From contig NZ_KB976987.1 of assembly GCF_000399685.1 (NCBI RefSeq), forward strand, positions 1,300,954 to 1,364,953: a stretch of DNA of 64,000 nt, given 5' to 3'. Made by a program: the position numbers and the translations under genes. The stretch is from Acinetobacter pittii ANC 4050. GTDB taxonomy: Bacteria; Pseudomonadota; Gammaproteobacteria; Pseudomonadales; Moraxellaceae. Positions 35,483-44,375 of this stretch are shown piece after piece (position 1 is the stretch's first letter; the number at the start of each line of letters is the position of its first letter). Below the pieces are notes generated by a model. The model worked only from the letters and a program-made list of their open reading frames with translations. It searched no databases and was not told the DNA's origin.

Positions 35483-36160
35483 TTAGCGAATGATGGCAAT
35501 TTTTTGCTGTAAGCGTTTGACTAAATGCGATAGCACAAACGAGCTACAGAAATACACTACAGCGACGATTAAATAGAATGTTGCTTTTGTTTCAGGCCCA
35601 TAAGTATTAGCCAATGTATCTGCACGACCTAAAAAGTCTGGTGCACTAATTACATAAACTAATGAGATGTCCTGAAATAGAATAATTGTTTGAGTTAACA
35701 ATACTGGGAGCATGTTACGGAAGGCTTGAGGTAAAACCACGTAGCGCATTGATTGACCATAGGTAAACCCTAGCGCATAGCCTGCATGGACCTGTCCTTT
35801 TGAAATAGACTGAATTCCGGAACGTACAATTTCCGAGAAAAAAGCTGCTTCAAAAATCGCAAAGGTTACAACGCTTGAGAACAACGGCCCCCAATAGGTA
35901 TCAGATTGAAACTCAAAAATTTTCGGCAACAAAAAGTAAAAAATAAAGATCACCTGAATTAGTGGAATACCACGAAACAGATCAACATAAAATTTTGCAA
36001 AATTGCTGGCGATAGCATTGCTAGATAAACGCATCATTGCCAATGGGGTTCCAATTAAGATACCGCCCATCATTGCCAATACCGTTACGGTAAGCGTAAA
36101 AGTGAAACCTTCTTTGAGTGCTGCAATCACATCAGGGTTTTGTAATAAAGAAAAATCCAT
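35483..36160 (-). CDS. gltK: Glutamate/aspartate ABC transporter permease
   Basis: 225 residues, HisM-type permease. The EAA loop is seen as EAAFFSEIVRSGIQSISKGQVHAGYALGFTYGQSMRYVVLPQA. Five or so hydrophobic helices. Starts 2 bp after gltJ, so the two permease subunits are translated in step. Confidence 0.92.
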   Translation of the reverse strand: MDFSLLQNPDVIAALKEGFTFTLTVTVLAMMGGILIGTPLAMMRLSSNAIASNFAKFYVDLFRGIPLIQVIFIFYFLLPKIFEFQSDTYWGPLFSSVVTFAIFEAAFFSEIVRSGIQSISKGQVHAGYALGFTYGQSMRYVVLPQAFRNMLPVLLTQTIILFQDISLVYVISAPDFLGRADTLANTYGPETKATFYLIVAVVYFCSSFVLSHLVKRLQQKIAIIR

Positions 36161-36162
36161 GA

Positions 36163-37005
36163 TTACTTCCCTCCTGAACCTAAGCCAGGTACAGCCATTC
36201 GTTTCTCAATCCATGCCATCACAAACTTAATGCTATAAGTAATAATTAAATAAACAGGAGTAGAGAGAATAAGAATGATAATGTCCTGAGAAGTTTCTTC
36301 ACGCATGGTTTTCGTATAAGCAAAGAAATTCAACACACTCAAGGCATATAAAACAGCTGAGTTTTTGAAAACGTTCATTGCTTCAGACGTAATCGTTGGC
36401 CATACAGTACGATATGCAACCGGTAAAATGACATAACGATAACTTTGTGCTGTCGTAAACCCCATAGCGGAAGCTGCAAACTTCTGCCCACGAGAAACGG
36501 TATTAATACCGGCACGTATGTGCTCAGATACACGGGCAGCCGTGTAGAGACCCAATGCAAAAACACCAATAACCGCAGGTTGCTGATTCAAAATATTTTT
36601 CCACCACCCCCCAGCAACTACATCCCCACTACCTGCACTTAAGCTGTCCGGTAAAAATTCGGGAAAAACAAAGGCCCAGAAGAATAATTGCACAATAAGT
36701 GGAATATTACGGAAAATTTCAACGTAACAATTGCCGATAAATGCGAGAGGTTTGTTAGGTAATGTACGAATTACCCCGAGGAGAGAACCTAATAAAAATG
36801 CGATAAGAAAGGCTATAACAGCTGTCCAAATCATAGTGAACACGCCTGAACCTAACATTTGTAACCATGTGGGTGCCTCAGCATAAGTATTGTAGCTTGA
36901 GCTACCAATAGCTTTACAAACTGATTCTGCCCATGCGGCTTTATCGACACCATATTCATTAGACTCCGCACAGAATATAGTCCAGTTTAGCGAGCCGACT
37001 GACAT
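36163..37005 (-). CDS. gltJ: Glutamate/aspartate ABC transporter permease
   Basis: 280 residues, longer than gltK because of an N-terminal extension of about 50 residues with three cysteines before the first membrane helix. The EAA loop is AARVSEHIRAGINTVSRGQKFAASAMGFTTAQSYRYVILPVA. It pairs with GltK as a heterodimeric channel. Separated from gltI by 94 bp that hold an inverted repeat. Confidence 0.92.
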   Translation of the reverse strand: MSVGSLNWTIFCAESNEYGVDKAAWAESVCKAIGSSSYNTYAEAPTWLQMLGSGVFTMIWTAVIAFLIAFLLGSLLGVIRTLPNKPLAFIGNCYVEIFRNIPLIVQLFFWAFVFPEFLPDSLSAGSGDVVAGGWWKNILNQQPAVIGVFALGLYTAARVSEHIRAGINTVSRGQKFAASAMGFTTAQSYRYVILPVAYRTVWPTITSEAMNVFKNSAVLYALSVLNFFAYTKTMREETSQDIIILILSTPVYLIITYSIKFVMAWIEKRMAVPGLGSGGK

Positions 37006-37042
37006 GTTTGCCCCTTAAATTAATATCTTTAGAAAATAGACC

Positions 37043-37076
37043 ACTTGTGCAAATGAATTTTTACACTTGCACAAGT
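37043..37076 (-). repeat. Hairpin between gltI and gltJ
   Basis: ACTTGTGCAA (37043-37052) and TTGCACAAGT (37067-37076) are exact inverted repeats with a 14-nt loop and no U-tract on the minus strand. This is a likely mRNA stabiliser or partial terminator that lets the binding protein be made in excess over the permease subunits. Confidence 0.65.
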
Positions 37077-37099
37077 AAATTTAGGACAAAAAGATCCAG

Positions 37100-37993
37100 T
37101 TAGATTCCTGCATCTGTTGGGTGAGCTTTTAATTTCTTATAAGATGAACTTTGTTGCATGTTCAAATTCGTGTTTTTTGGTGGAATTGGTGATAAGAACC
37201 ACTTTTTATATAAAGCGTCCATTTGACCAGTTTTCCATAAATTATTTACAGTGCGGTCTGCAACTGCTTTAAATTTTGGATCATCTTTAGCAAGCATAAT
37301 GCCGTAAGGTTCAGATGAAAGTACCGGTCCTACAATTGCAAACGCTTTAGGTGTAGAAGATTTAGCGATCAAGCCTGCTAAAATATTATCATCCATTACA
37401 AATGCAGCAGCACGGCCAGATGCCATCATGGCAAAAGAGTCAGCATGATCTTTACCATAAATATTTTGAACATTAACAGCCTGACCTTTTTCATTCATCT
37501 TGATGTATTTGTCAGATGTAGTGCCTTGAGTAGTAACCACTGCCTTACCATTTAAGTCTGCTAAACTCTTAATGCCAGAGCTCGCTTTAACAGCCATACG
37601 TACTTCAGTTGCGTAGTAGTTTGTTGAGAAACCAACTTGTTGCTGACGTTGTTTAGAGTTTGTAGTCGTACCACATTCCATATCGATATTGCCTGCCAAA
37701 AGCTCAGGAATACGTGTTGATGATGTTACTGCCTTGTATTCAACTTTTAACCCAGGCATTTTCAATTCTTTTTTAATGTCATTTGCAAACTGGTTACAGA
37801 TATCGACTGCATAACCTACTGGTTTACCTGCAACAACATATGAAATTGGATCTGAAGATTCTCGATGACCAATTACGATTTTTCCGGTACTTTTAATTTT
37901 AGCTAATGTATCTGCTGCTTGAATTTGAGAAGTAGCGCCAACCGTACAAAGCATAACTGTTGAAATAATGAGAGAGGTTGCAGAACGTTTCAT
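37100..37993 (-). CDS. gltI: Glutamate/aspartate ABC transporter periplasmic binding protein
   Basis: 297 residues with a signal peptide ending near SQIQAADTLA. The SBP_bac_3 fold shows IVIGHRESSDPISYV, GYAVDICNQFANDI, NIDMECGTTTNSKQRQQQVGFS and ATEVRMAVKASSG. It captures glutamate and aspartate in the periplasm and hands them to GltJK. A strong AAGGAG ribosome site sits five bases before the ATG, and a stem-loop follows the gene, both suiting high expression. Confidence 0.94.
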   Translation of the reverse strand: MKRSATSLIISTVMLCTVGATSQIQAADTLAKIKSTGKIVIGHRESSDPISYVVAGKPVGYAVDICNQFANDIKKELKMPGLKVEYKAVTSSTRIPELLAGNIDMECGTTTNSKQRQQQVGFSTNYYATEVRMAVKASSGIKSLADLNGKAVVTTQGTTSDKYIKMNEKGQAVNVQNIYGKDHADSFAMMASGRAAAFVMDDNILAGLIAKSSTPKAFAIVGPVLSSEPYGIMLAKDDPKFKAVADRTVNNLWKTGQMDALYKKWFLSPIPPKNTNLNMQQSSSYKKLKAHPTDAGI

Positions 37994-38488
37994 AAGAACT
38001 CCTTGATGATCATTCTCTCTATTTATCTATAGAATCATTCATATAGGGCAATAGAGTGATTTATTATTAAATTGCAATTATCGAGCCAACTTTTCCAAGC
38101 AGGACACATCCATTTGCTTCACTTATTTTATTCAATCTGTTTTGCAGAATTAATACCTTTAAAACTGCTCACATGTTTCTACTTTAATCTATGTTTTAAT
38201 CTTCTGTCTATTATTAAGCTCATCTATTTACACTTAAATGTGGCAATTATTGATTACAATGTAAACACACGCACAATAAAGTGGCTTAACTTTGCCTAAA
38301 AACAGTATTTAGAAGAATTGTATTTTCCAAAAAATCATAAAAATTAAAATTATTAGACATTTAGGTAAAATTAAATTTATAGAGTTAAAAGTCTTTCAGT
38401 TAGTACAATAATATAAACAAATGGCCTGATAAAAATCATTTAGAAAATTGATAGTAATACCTGAATAAATAAATTAATTATGGAAGAT
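37994..38488. other. Gene-free region between gltI and the GST-like gene
   Basis: About 495 bp. A 75-codon plus-strand frame at 38072-38299 has no ribosome site, AT-biased codons and no family resemblance and is not called. The gltI promoter must lie in the right-hand part (roughly 38000-38100), where I could not settle on a -10/-35 pair. Confidence 0.45.
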
Positions 38489-38516
38489 AAAAAAAGCCCC
38501 GATTTTCTCAGGGCAT
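38489..38516 (-). terminator. Terminator of the GST-like gene
   Basis: On the minus strand GCCC pairs with GGGC across an 11-nt loop and is followed by seven Ts, immediately after the stop. Confidence 0.7.
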
Positions 38517-38525
38517 TTTATGACT

Positions 38526-39290
38526 TTAAATTCCGCGCCAATCTACACGCGCATTACGCTCAGTTTGATATATTCTTAAAACATACTGACCAAGAGGTAA
38601 ATCGAGTAAATTTTGCTGATAGTTATTCCACTCTTCTGAAGCATCTTCCGCCTCTTCGCGTTCCCACGGCGTACCCTTTATTTCCAATAAAGGAGCAAGC
38701 ATAGAACATACAGAAATGTCAGCAAGACTTAAGCGATCACCCACCATATAACGTGCCTGATTTTCTATTAAGCAGTTATTTAGTTCATTTATGAGTTCAT
38801 CCATACGTTCTTTTGACTGACTCACTAACTCCTCTTCAAGTTTATAGTTCTTTTTTACCAGTGTCTTGAGAAAGGGTTTCGAGATTTTTTCAAACTGACG
38901 CAAATAGCCTTGTTCACCCATCATAATTTCTAAAGCATGGTCACCATGTGCCAAAGTGTGAGCCAGAGCCCAACGACGGACATGAATACCTAGCTCATCA
39001 GCCAAACTATCTATTTTTAATGTTTGCTGTCTTAATTGTTCATCACGACGTAACAGTGAGTGCTCTGGATAGGTATCATCCAGATAAAGTGCAATTTTAG
39101 TCGATTCAGCAATCCATTGATGATCATCTTTCAAAATAGGCAATAAATTTTGGCCTGTTTTGAGTTGTGCAAAAGCACGATGAAATCCTGGAATTAAGTT
39201 ATGAGCCACATAATCAAGTTCTTTATGGTCTAACAACCAGCGAGCTTTTTCACAATAATGGGACAAAGGAAACTGATACAAAACCCGCAT
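38526..39290 (-). CDS. Glutathione S-transferase family protein
   Basis: 254 residues. The thioredoxin-like N-terminal domain opens with RVLYQFPLSHYCEKARWLLDHKELDY, where the SHYCEKAR segment matches the family's catalytic/glutathione-contact stretch, and LPILKDDHQWIAESTKIALYLDD gives the cis-Pro and ES glutathione site. The C-terminal helical domain includes MVGDRLSLADISVCSMLAPL. General detoxification or thiol transfer; substrate unknown. Its long C-terminal domain is typical of the DUF952/MAPEG-unrelated Acinetobacter group. Confidence 0.82.
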   Translation of the reverse strand: MRVLYQFPLSHYCEKARWLLDHKELDYVAHNLIPGFHRAFAQLKTGQNLLPILKDDHQWIAESTKIALYLDDTYPEHSLLRRDEQLRQQTLKIDSLADELGIHVRRWALAHTLAHGDHALEIMMGEQGYLRQFEKISKPFLKTLVKKNYKLEEELVSQSKERMDELINELNNCLIENQARYMVGDRLSLADISVCSMLAPLLEIKGTPWEREEAEDASEEWNNYQQNLLDLPLGQYVLRIYQTERNARVDWRGI

Positions 39291-39659
39291 AAAATCTCCA
39301 CGTTTATTTTTATTTGACTATATGTACAAAAATGGTCGATGGTAAGTAGATACTTTAGAAGCTATTTTTAATGAAAACAATGGATATTGTGCTCATTTTT
39401 CACTGACAGTTAGGTCTATATTTTTTATATCTTTTTTTACCGTACTTATAGCTCTTTTTCATATTAAAACCTTTTTAGTTATTCATTTTACAGATAAAAA
39501 TCATAATTTATTGATTTTTAATATATTTCTATATCTCTATTTATCTATTAAAAATCAAAAAAAGTGCTTTGCATTTTTATTCATAAGCTGAGCATAAGTC
39601 CTCGTTTAGTGGAAAAATATTTTTTTTGTAAGGTAGTGACAGCAATACAAGGTGTCATT
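39291..39659. other. Upstream region of the organosulfur operon
   Basis: 369 bp, AT-rich. In Pseudomonas related genes depend on SfnR and sigma-54; I looked for a GG-N10-GC (-24/-12) pair and found none that convinces. A sigma-70-like TTGCAT (39569-39574) / CATAAG (39593-39598) pair with an 18-bp spacer is possible but weak. Confidence 0.3.
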
Positions 39660-40871
39660 ATGTCTAATTCTCTATCTAAAACGACGGCATACGTCCAAAT
39701 CATTCAAAATGATCAACAAGCGATTAATGCTGCTTATCAAGTAGCTGATTTTGCTTTAGAGGGTCGTAATACACGTGATCAACAACGCTTATTACCGTAT
39801 GAGCAAATTGAAAGCTTTAGCCAAAAAGGTTTAGGCGGAATTCGCATTGCAAAAAAATACGGCGGAGCTTTTGTTTCTAATAAAACTTTGGCTCAAGTTT
39901 TCCGTATTTTAAGTAAAGGCGATGCGAATGTTGGTCAGATTCCACAAAATCAGATTAGCCTGTTAAACCTGATCGAAATCATGGGCACAGAACAACAAAA
40001 ACAATTTATCTTTTCAGAAATATTAGCCGGTAAACGTCTTGCCAACGGTGGTCCCGAACGAAATACCCATGACTCAAAAACCTTAAAAACTACTCTTACT
40101 ATTGAAAACGATAAATATATTTTAAATGGCGAAAAATTTTATTCCACAGGTACAAGTTTTGCGCATTGGCTTGCAATTAAAGCCATTCATCCTGAGGGCC
40201 ATGTCGTTTTAGTCATTGTTAACCAAGATGCTCAAGGCATTCAAGTCATTAATGACTGGAATGGCTTTGGTCAGCGTACTACAGCAAGCGGTACGGTTAA
40301 ATTAACTCATGTTGAAGTTAATCCTGAGCTTATTTTTGATGAACGCTTATTGACGCAAACCCCAACTTATCGCGGTGCTTATTCGCAGTTATTACAAGTA
40401 GCGATTGATGTAGGTATAGCGGAAGCTGCTTTTGACGATACTTTATCGACTATCCATAAAGCACGTCCAATTATTGATGCAAATGTTGAAAAAGCCAGTT
40501 TTGAACACTACACCCTACAAGAAGTGGGTAAGTTAAATATTTTGCTCGATGCTGCAATTCTACTGCTTGATGAAGCTGCTGAATATTTAGATGAACTTGA
40601 CCAACTTCAAACTGTGACTGATGAACAAGTAGCTAAAGCTTCAATTTTGGTCGCAGAAGCGAAAGTCTATGCCAATGATGCGGCTCTACAAATCTCTGAA
40701 AAACTACTAGAGCTGGGCGGTAGTCGTTCAAGCTTAAGCCAACACAATTTAGATCAACATTGGCGAAATGCCCGTGTACATACCTTACACGACCCTGTTC
40801 GCTGGAAATTACATGCCATTGGCAATTATTACCTTAATGGTCATTTCCCTGCCCGCCATGCTTGGATTTAA
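39660..40871 (+). CDS. SfnB-like acyl-CoA-dehydrogenase-fold flavin monooxygenase (copy 1)
   Basis: 403 residues from the ATG at 39660 (MSNSLSKTTAYVQII). The acyl-CoA dehydrogenase fold typical of DszC/SfnB sulfur-acquisition enzymes is clear: KKYGGAFVSNKTLAQVFRILSKGDANVGQIPQN, GEKFYSTGTSFAHWLAIKA, and the C-terminal KLLELGGSRSSLSQHNLDQHWRNARVHTLHDP. These enzymes use reduced FMN and oxygen on organosulfur compounds. First of a six-gene operon; 12 bp before copy 2, to which it is clearly paralogous. Confidence 0.88.
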   Translation: MSNSLSKTTAYVQIIQNDQQAINAAYQVADFALEGRNTRDQQRLLPYEQIESFSQKGLGGIRIAKKYGGAFVSNKTLAQVFRILSKGDANVGQIPQNQISLLNLIEIMGTEQQKQFIFSEILAGKRLANGGPERNTHDSKTLKTTLTIENDKYILNGEKFYSTGTSFAHWLAIKAIHPEGHVVLVIVNQDAQGIQVINDWNGFGQRTTASGTVKLTHVEVNPELIFDERLLTQTPTYRGAYSQLLQVAIDVGIAEAAFDDTLSTIHKARPIIDANVEKASFEHYTLQEVGKLNILLDAAILLLDEAAEYLDELDQLQTVTDEQVAKASILVAEAKVYANDAALQISEKLLELGGSRSSLSQHNLDQHWRNARVHTLHDPVRWKLHAIGNYYLNGHFPARHAWI

Positions 40872-40883
40872 GGAGAAATTGTC

Positions 40884-42107
40884 ATGACTTCATATCAATC
40901 GGTTCAAACAAAACAAACATCGGCATCTGGCCAAGCACACATTATTCAAAATGATGCTGAAGCTTTAGAAGTTGCAAAACAGTTTGCTGAACAATTTAGA
41001 AAAACTGCAGTTGAGCGAGATGCTAAACGGATTCTACCGTATACCGAAATCGATGCTTTGAGCCAATCAGGTCTTTGGGCAATTACAGTGCCAAAGCAAT
41101 ATGGCGGTGCTGAAGTTTCCAGTCATACTGTTGCTAAAGTGATTGCACTTTTAAGCGGTGCCGATGGTTCAATTGGACAAATTCCACAGAACCATTTCTA
41201 TGCTTTAGAAGTATTGCGCAATACAGGCACAGAAGCTCAGAAACAACGTTTATATGGCGAAGTGTTAAATGGCACTCGCTTTGGTAATGCCCTTGCTGAG
41301 TTTAAAACCAAAACTTCAACTCATAAACAAACCAATATCCGTCCGCATGAAAATGGGTATTTGATTCAGGGTGAAAAGTTTTACTGCACAGGAAGTTTAT
41401 TTGCTCACCGTATTCCAACCTTAGTTTTAGACGATGCAGGTCGAGAGTATTTAGCATTTGTAAAAAGTGGTTCACAAGGACTAAAACTTGTTGATGACTG
41501 GTCTGGCTTTGGACAGAAAACCACAGGTAGCGGCACGGTTAAATTTGATCAGGTTTTTGTCGATGCAGATGATGTTATTCCTTTTGATATTGCATTTTTA
41601 CAACCAACCTTAGTGGGTCCTTTTGCCCAAATTATGCATGCATCAATTGAGGTAGGCATTGCTCGAGCGGCATTTGAAGAAAGCTTACAAAGAGTGCATC
41701 AGGCCCGCCCGTGGATCGATTCAAATGTAGAAACTGCAAACCAAGATCCTTTAACGATTTATGAATTAGGATGCATTGCCGTAGATGTACGAGCAAGTGA
41801 AGTGTTATTAAAACAGGCAGCGCAATCAATTGATGCCGCAAAAATTGAAACCACGCCTGAAAGCATTGCAAAAGCTTCAATTGATGTGGCCAAAGTACGT
41901 GCTCATAGTAGCGATACAGCTCTCAAAGCATCGTCTAAGCTGATTGAACTTGCTGGAAGCCGTGGTAGTCAGTCACAAGATGGTCTAGACCGTTTTTGGC
42001 GCAATGCACGTGTGCATACGTTGCATGATGCTGCACGATGGAAATATTACTTTATTGGGAACTATGTGCTTAACGGTGTTTTACCACCTCGTCGGGGGAC
42101 ATTGTAA
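40884..42107 (+). CDS. sfnB: SfnB-family sulfur acquisition oxidoreductase (copy 2)
   Basis: 407 residues. Closely parallels copy 1: VPKQYGGAEVSSHTVAKVIALLSGADGSIGQIPQNHFYALE, GEKFYCTGSLFAHRIPTLVL and KLIELAGSRGSQSQDGLDRFWRNARVHTLHDAARWKYYFIGNYVLNG. GGAGAA precedes the ATG. Its last base overlaps the next gene's start (TAATG), so translation is coupled. Partner reductase supplying FMNH2 is not encoded nearby. Confidence 0.9.
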   Translation: MTSYQSVQTKQTSASGQAHIIQNDAEALEVAKQFAEQFRKTAVERDAKRILPYTEIDALSQSGLWAITVPKQYGGAEVSSHTVAKVIALLSGADGSIGQIPQNHFYALEVLRNTGTEAQKQRLYGEVLNGTRFGNALAEFKTKTSTHKQTNIRPHENGYLIQGEKFYCTGSLFAHRIPTLVLDDAGREYLAFVKSGSQGLKLVDDWSGFGQKTTGSGTVKFDQVFVDADDVIPFDIAFLQPTLVGPFAQIMHASIEVGIARAAFEESLQRVHQARPWIDSNVETANQDPLTIYELGCIAVDVRASEVLLKQAAQSIDAAKIETTPESIAKASIDVAKVRAHSSDTALKASSKLIELAGSRGSQSQDGLDRFWRNARVHTLHDAARWKYYFIGNYVLNGVLPPRRGTL

Positions 42108-43519
42108 TGGCAGATTTCAAAGCAAAAGAGATTTTACTTAATGCCTTTGATATGAACTGTGTGGGACATATCAATCATGGCTTATGGACACATCCACGTG
42201 ATGAATCACACCGATTTAATGAACTAAGCTATTGGACAGAACAAGCCAAAACCTTAGAAAGTGGTTTATTTGACGGCTTGTTTATTGCCGATATTACAGG
42301 TGTGTATGACGTCTATCAAAACGGTATAGATCTCACTTTAAAAGAGTCTATTCAACTTCCAAGCCATGACCCATCTACACTCATTTCAGCTATGGCAGCA
42401 GTCACTCAAAATTTAAGTTTTGGGGTCACTGTGAACTTAAGCTATGAGCATCCGTATCAATTTGCCCGCCGCTTTGCGAGTCTTGACCATTTAACTCAAG
42501 GTCGTATTGGCTGGAATATCGTGACAGGTTATCTAGATAGTGCAGAACGTCTAATTGGCCAAAAAGGTTTAAAAGACCACGATGCTCGCTATGAACAAGC
42601 CGAAGAGTTTTTAGAACTTTGCTACAAATATTGGGAAGGTTCATGGGAAAACGATGCAGTTAAAAAAGATAAAGCACGGCGCGTTTTTACAGACCCATCC
42701 AAAGTGCACACCATTCACCACCATGGAAAGTATTACCAGAGTGAAGGCGTGTTTCAGGTGTCTCCTTCTGTGCAACGCACTCCCACTCTATTTCAAGCAG
42801 GTGCTTCACCAAAAGGTATGCAGTTTGCTACTCGTCATGCTGAATGTGTATTTATTGGCGGGGATAAACCCGAAAAAATTCGCGAACAGGCGAAAAAGAT
42901 TCGTGCTCTTGCCGAACAGCAAGGCCGTTCAGCGGATGACATTAAAGTCTTTGTTGGCATAACCGTTGTTGTTGCCGAAACACATGATCTGGCTGTACAG
43001 AAACTGAATGAATACCGTCAGTATGCAAACCCTGAAGCTGGCTTAGCGCATTATGCGAGTTCAACTGGTATCGACTTAAGTAAATTTGCCGACGATGAAG
43101 CGATTCCTTACCAAAAAAGTAACAGTATTGTTTCAATTACAGAAAAATTTAAAGAGCAACAAATCACAAAAAATGATTTAAAAGCTCAGCATGTTTTAGG
43201 TGGTCGTTATCCCCTCATCGTGGGTAGTGGTGAAGAGGTTGCTGAATACTTAATTCATCTTTTAGATGAGACAGATATTGATGGCTTTAATTTGACACGT
43301 ACCGTTGCACCTGAATCTCACCACGACTTTATTCGCTTGGTTATTCCTGAGCTACAACAACGTGGTCGCTATAAAACTGCATATAAAACGGGTTCACTGC
43401 GGAACAAAATTTTTAATCGGGGTGATCAATTACCAGAACAACACCCTGTTCAAGCGTTCCGATGTAGTCCCTATAACAACAGCAAAAACCTAACAACAAT
43501 TGAAGAAATAACCGCTTAA
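42107..43519 (+). CDS. LLM-class flavin-dependent monooxygenase (NtaA/SnaA/DszA family)
   Basis: 470 residues of the luciferase-like TIM-barrel fold: NAFDMNCVGHINHGLWTHPRDE near the N-terminus, SLDHLTQGRIGWNIVTGYLDSAERLIG, SPSVQRTPTLFQAGASPKGMQFATRHAECVFIGG, and the C-terminal DIDGFNLTRTVAPESHHDFIRLVIPELQQRG. Members of this group break C-N or C-S bonds with FMNH2 and oxygen, for example nitrilotriacetate, dibenzothiophene sulfone or dimethyl sulfide. The substrate here is probably an organosulfur compound judging by the neighbours. Confidence 0.92.
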   Translation: MADFKAKEILLNAFDMNCVGHINHGLWTHPRDESHRFNELSYWTEQAKTLESGLFDGLFIADITGVYDVYQNGIDLTLKESIQLPSHDPSTLISAMAAVTQNLSFGVTVNLSYEHPYQFARRFASLDHLTQGRIGWNIVTGYLDSAERLIGQKGLKDHDARYEQAEEFLELCYKYWEGSWENDAVKKDKARRVFTDPSKVHTIHHHGKYYQSEGVFQVSPSVQRTPTLFQAGASPKGMQFATRHAECVFIGGDKPEKIREQAKKIRALAEQQGRSADDIKVFVGITVVVAETHDLAVQKLNEYRQYANPEAGLAHYASSTGIDLSKFADDEAIPYQKSNSIVSITEKFKEQQITKNDLKAQHVLGGRYPLIVGSGEEVAEYLIHLLDETDIDGFNLTRTVAPESHHDFIRLVIPELQQRGRYKTAYKTGSLRNKIFNRGDQLPEQHPVQAFRCSPYNNSKNLTTIEEITA

Positions 43520-43533
43520 ATTTGGAGATAGAC

Positions 43534-44364
43534 ATGGCTCAAACAGCCTCTAAAAAATGGCTAGGCGTAGGCTTAGTCGTTGTAGTCCTTTTTGTTGCTT
43601 TATTCTTTTGGAATAAACACCGTCAAAGTGGCTCAAATGAACTTGTGATTGGCATTAGCCCACCATTTGCAAAAACCTTACAAGCTGCTGCTGATGAAGC
43701 AAAGCAACAAGGTTTAAATGTGAAACTGGTTGAATTTTCTGACTGGAATACACCAAACATTACTTTAAATCATGGGGATATTGATGCGAACTTTTTCCAG
43801 CATCAGCCTTTCTTAGACAATGCGATTAAAGAAACTGGCTTTAAACTAAAGGCATTTGCAGTGGGTGCAGCCTCACATGTGGGGCTTTATTCAAAGAAAT
43901 ATAAAAGCCTTGATGAATTGCCACAAAACGCACGTGTAGTCATTCCAAATGATCCAGTGAATCAAGGTCGTGCCCTACTACTTTTACAGCAAGCTAAATT
44001 AATTACGCTTAAAGATTCAAACAATCATTTATCTGCACTCAAAGATGTGGTTTCAAACCCTAAAAACTTGCAATTTATTGAAGTTGAAGGACCACAGACT
44101 GCCCGTGCAATTGATGATGTTGATTTGGCTTTTGGCTACCCACATTACTTGCGCTTAGCAAAAACAGCTGACCCTGATAGTGCACTTTTACTAGATGACA
44201 ATACCAATAAACGTTACGCGATTTTGTTTGTGGTGCGTGACGACTATCAGGACAAGGGCGACAAATTAAAGAAATTTGTTGAGATCTATCAAAACTCGCC
44301 AAAAGTTAAAGCTGTGTTAGATGCTGAGATTGGGCCAAAACTTTGGTTCCCTGGCTGGAAGTAA
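43534..44364 (+). CDS. metQ: MetQ/NlpA-family substrate-binding protein
   Basis: 276 residues from the ATG at 43534, with TTTGGAG upstream. The NlpA fold is clear: VIGISPPFAKTLQAAADEAKQQG, NHGDIDANFFQHQPFLDN, VGLYSKKYKSLDELPQNARVVIPNDPVNQGRALLLL. It binds D/L-methionine or a related sulfur compound for the MetNI transporter. Unlike most MetQ proteins it has no lipobox cysteine; the N-terminus is a basic flank plus a single hydrophobic helix (WLGVGLVVVVLFVALFFW), suggesting an uncleaved anchor. Confidence 0.92.
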   Translation: MAQTASKKWLGVGLVVVVLFVALFFWNKHRQSGSNELVIGISPPFAKTLQAAADEAKQQGLNVKLVEFSDWNTPNITLNHGDIDANFFQHQPFLDNAIKETGFKLKAFAVGAASHVGLYSKKYKSLDELPQNARVVIPNDPVNQGRALLLLQQAKLITLKDSNNHLSALKDVVSNPKNLQFIEVEGPQTARAIDDVDLAFGYPHYLRLAKTADPDSALLLDDNTNKRYAILFVVRDDYQDKGDKLKKFVEIYQNSPKVKAVLDAEIGPKLWFPGWK

Positions 44365-44375
44365 GGAGAATGACA

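Noticed and set aside
38072..38299. 75-codon plus-strand frame between gltI and the GST-like gene
   Set aside because: No ribosome site, AT-driven residue choice, no family resemblance, and it sits in the gltI promoter region.
39291..39659. Sigma-54 promoter for the organosulfur operon
   Set aside because: No GG-N10-GC pair with acceptable flanks was found.
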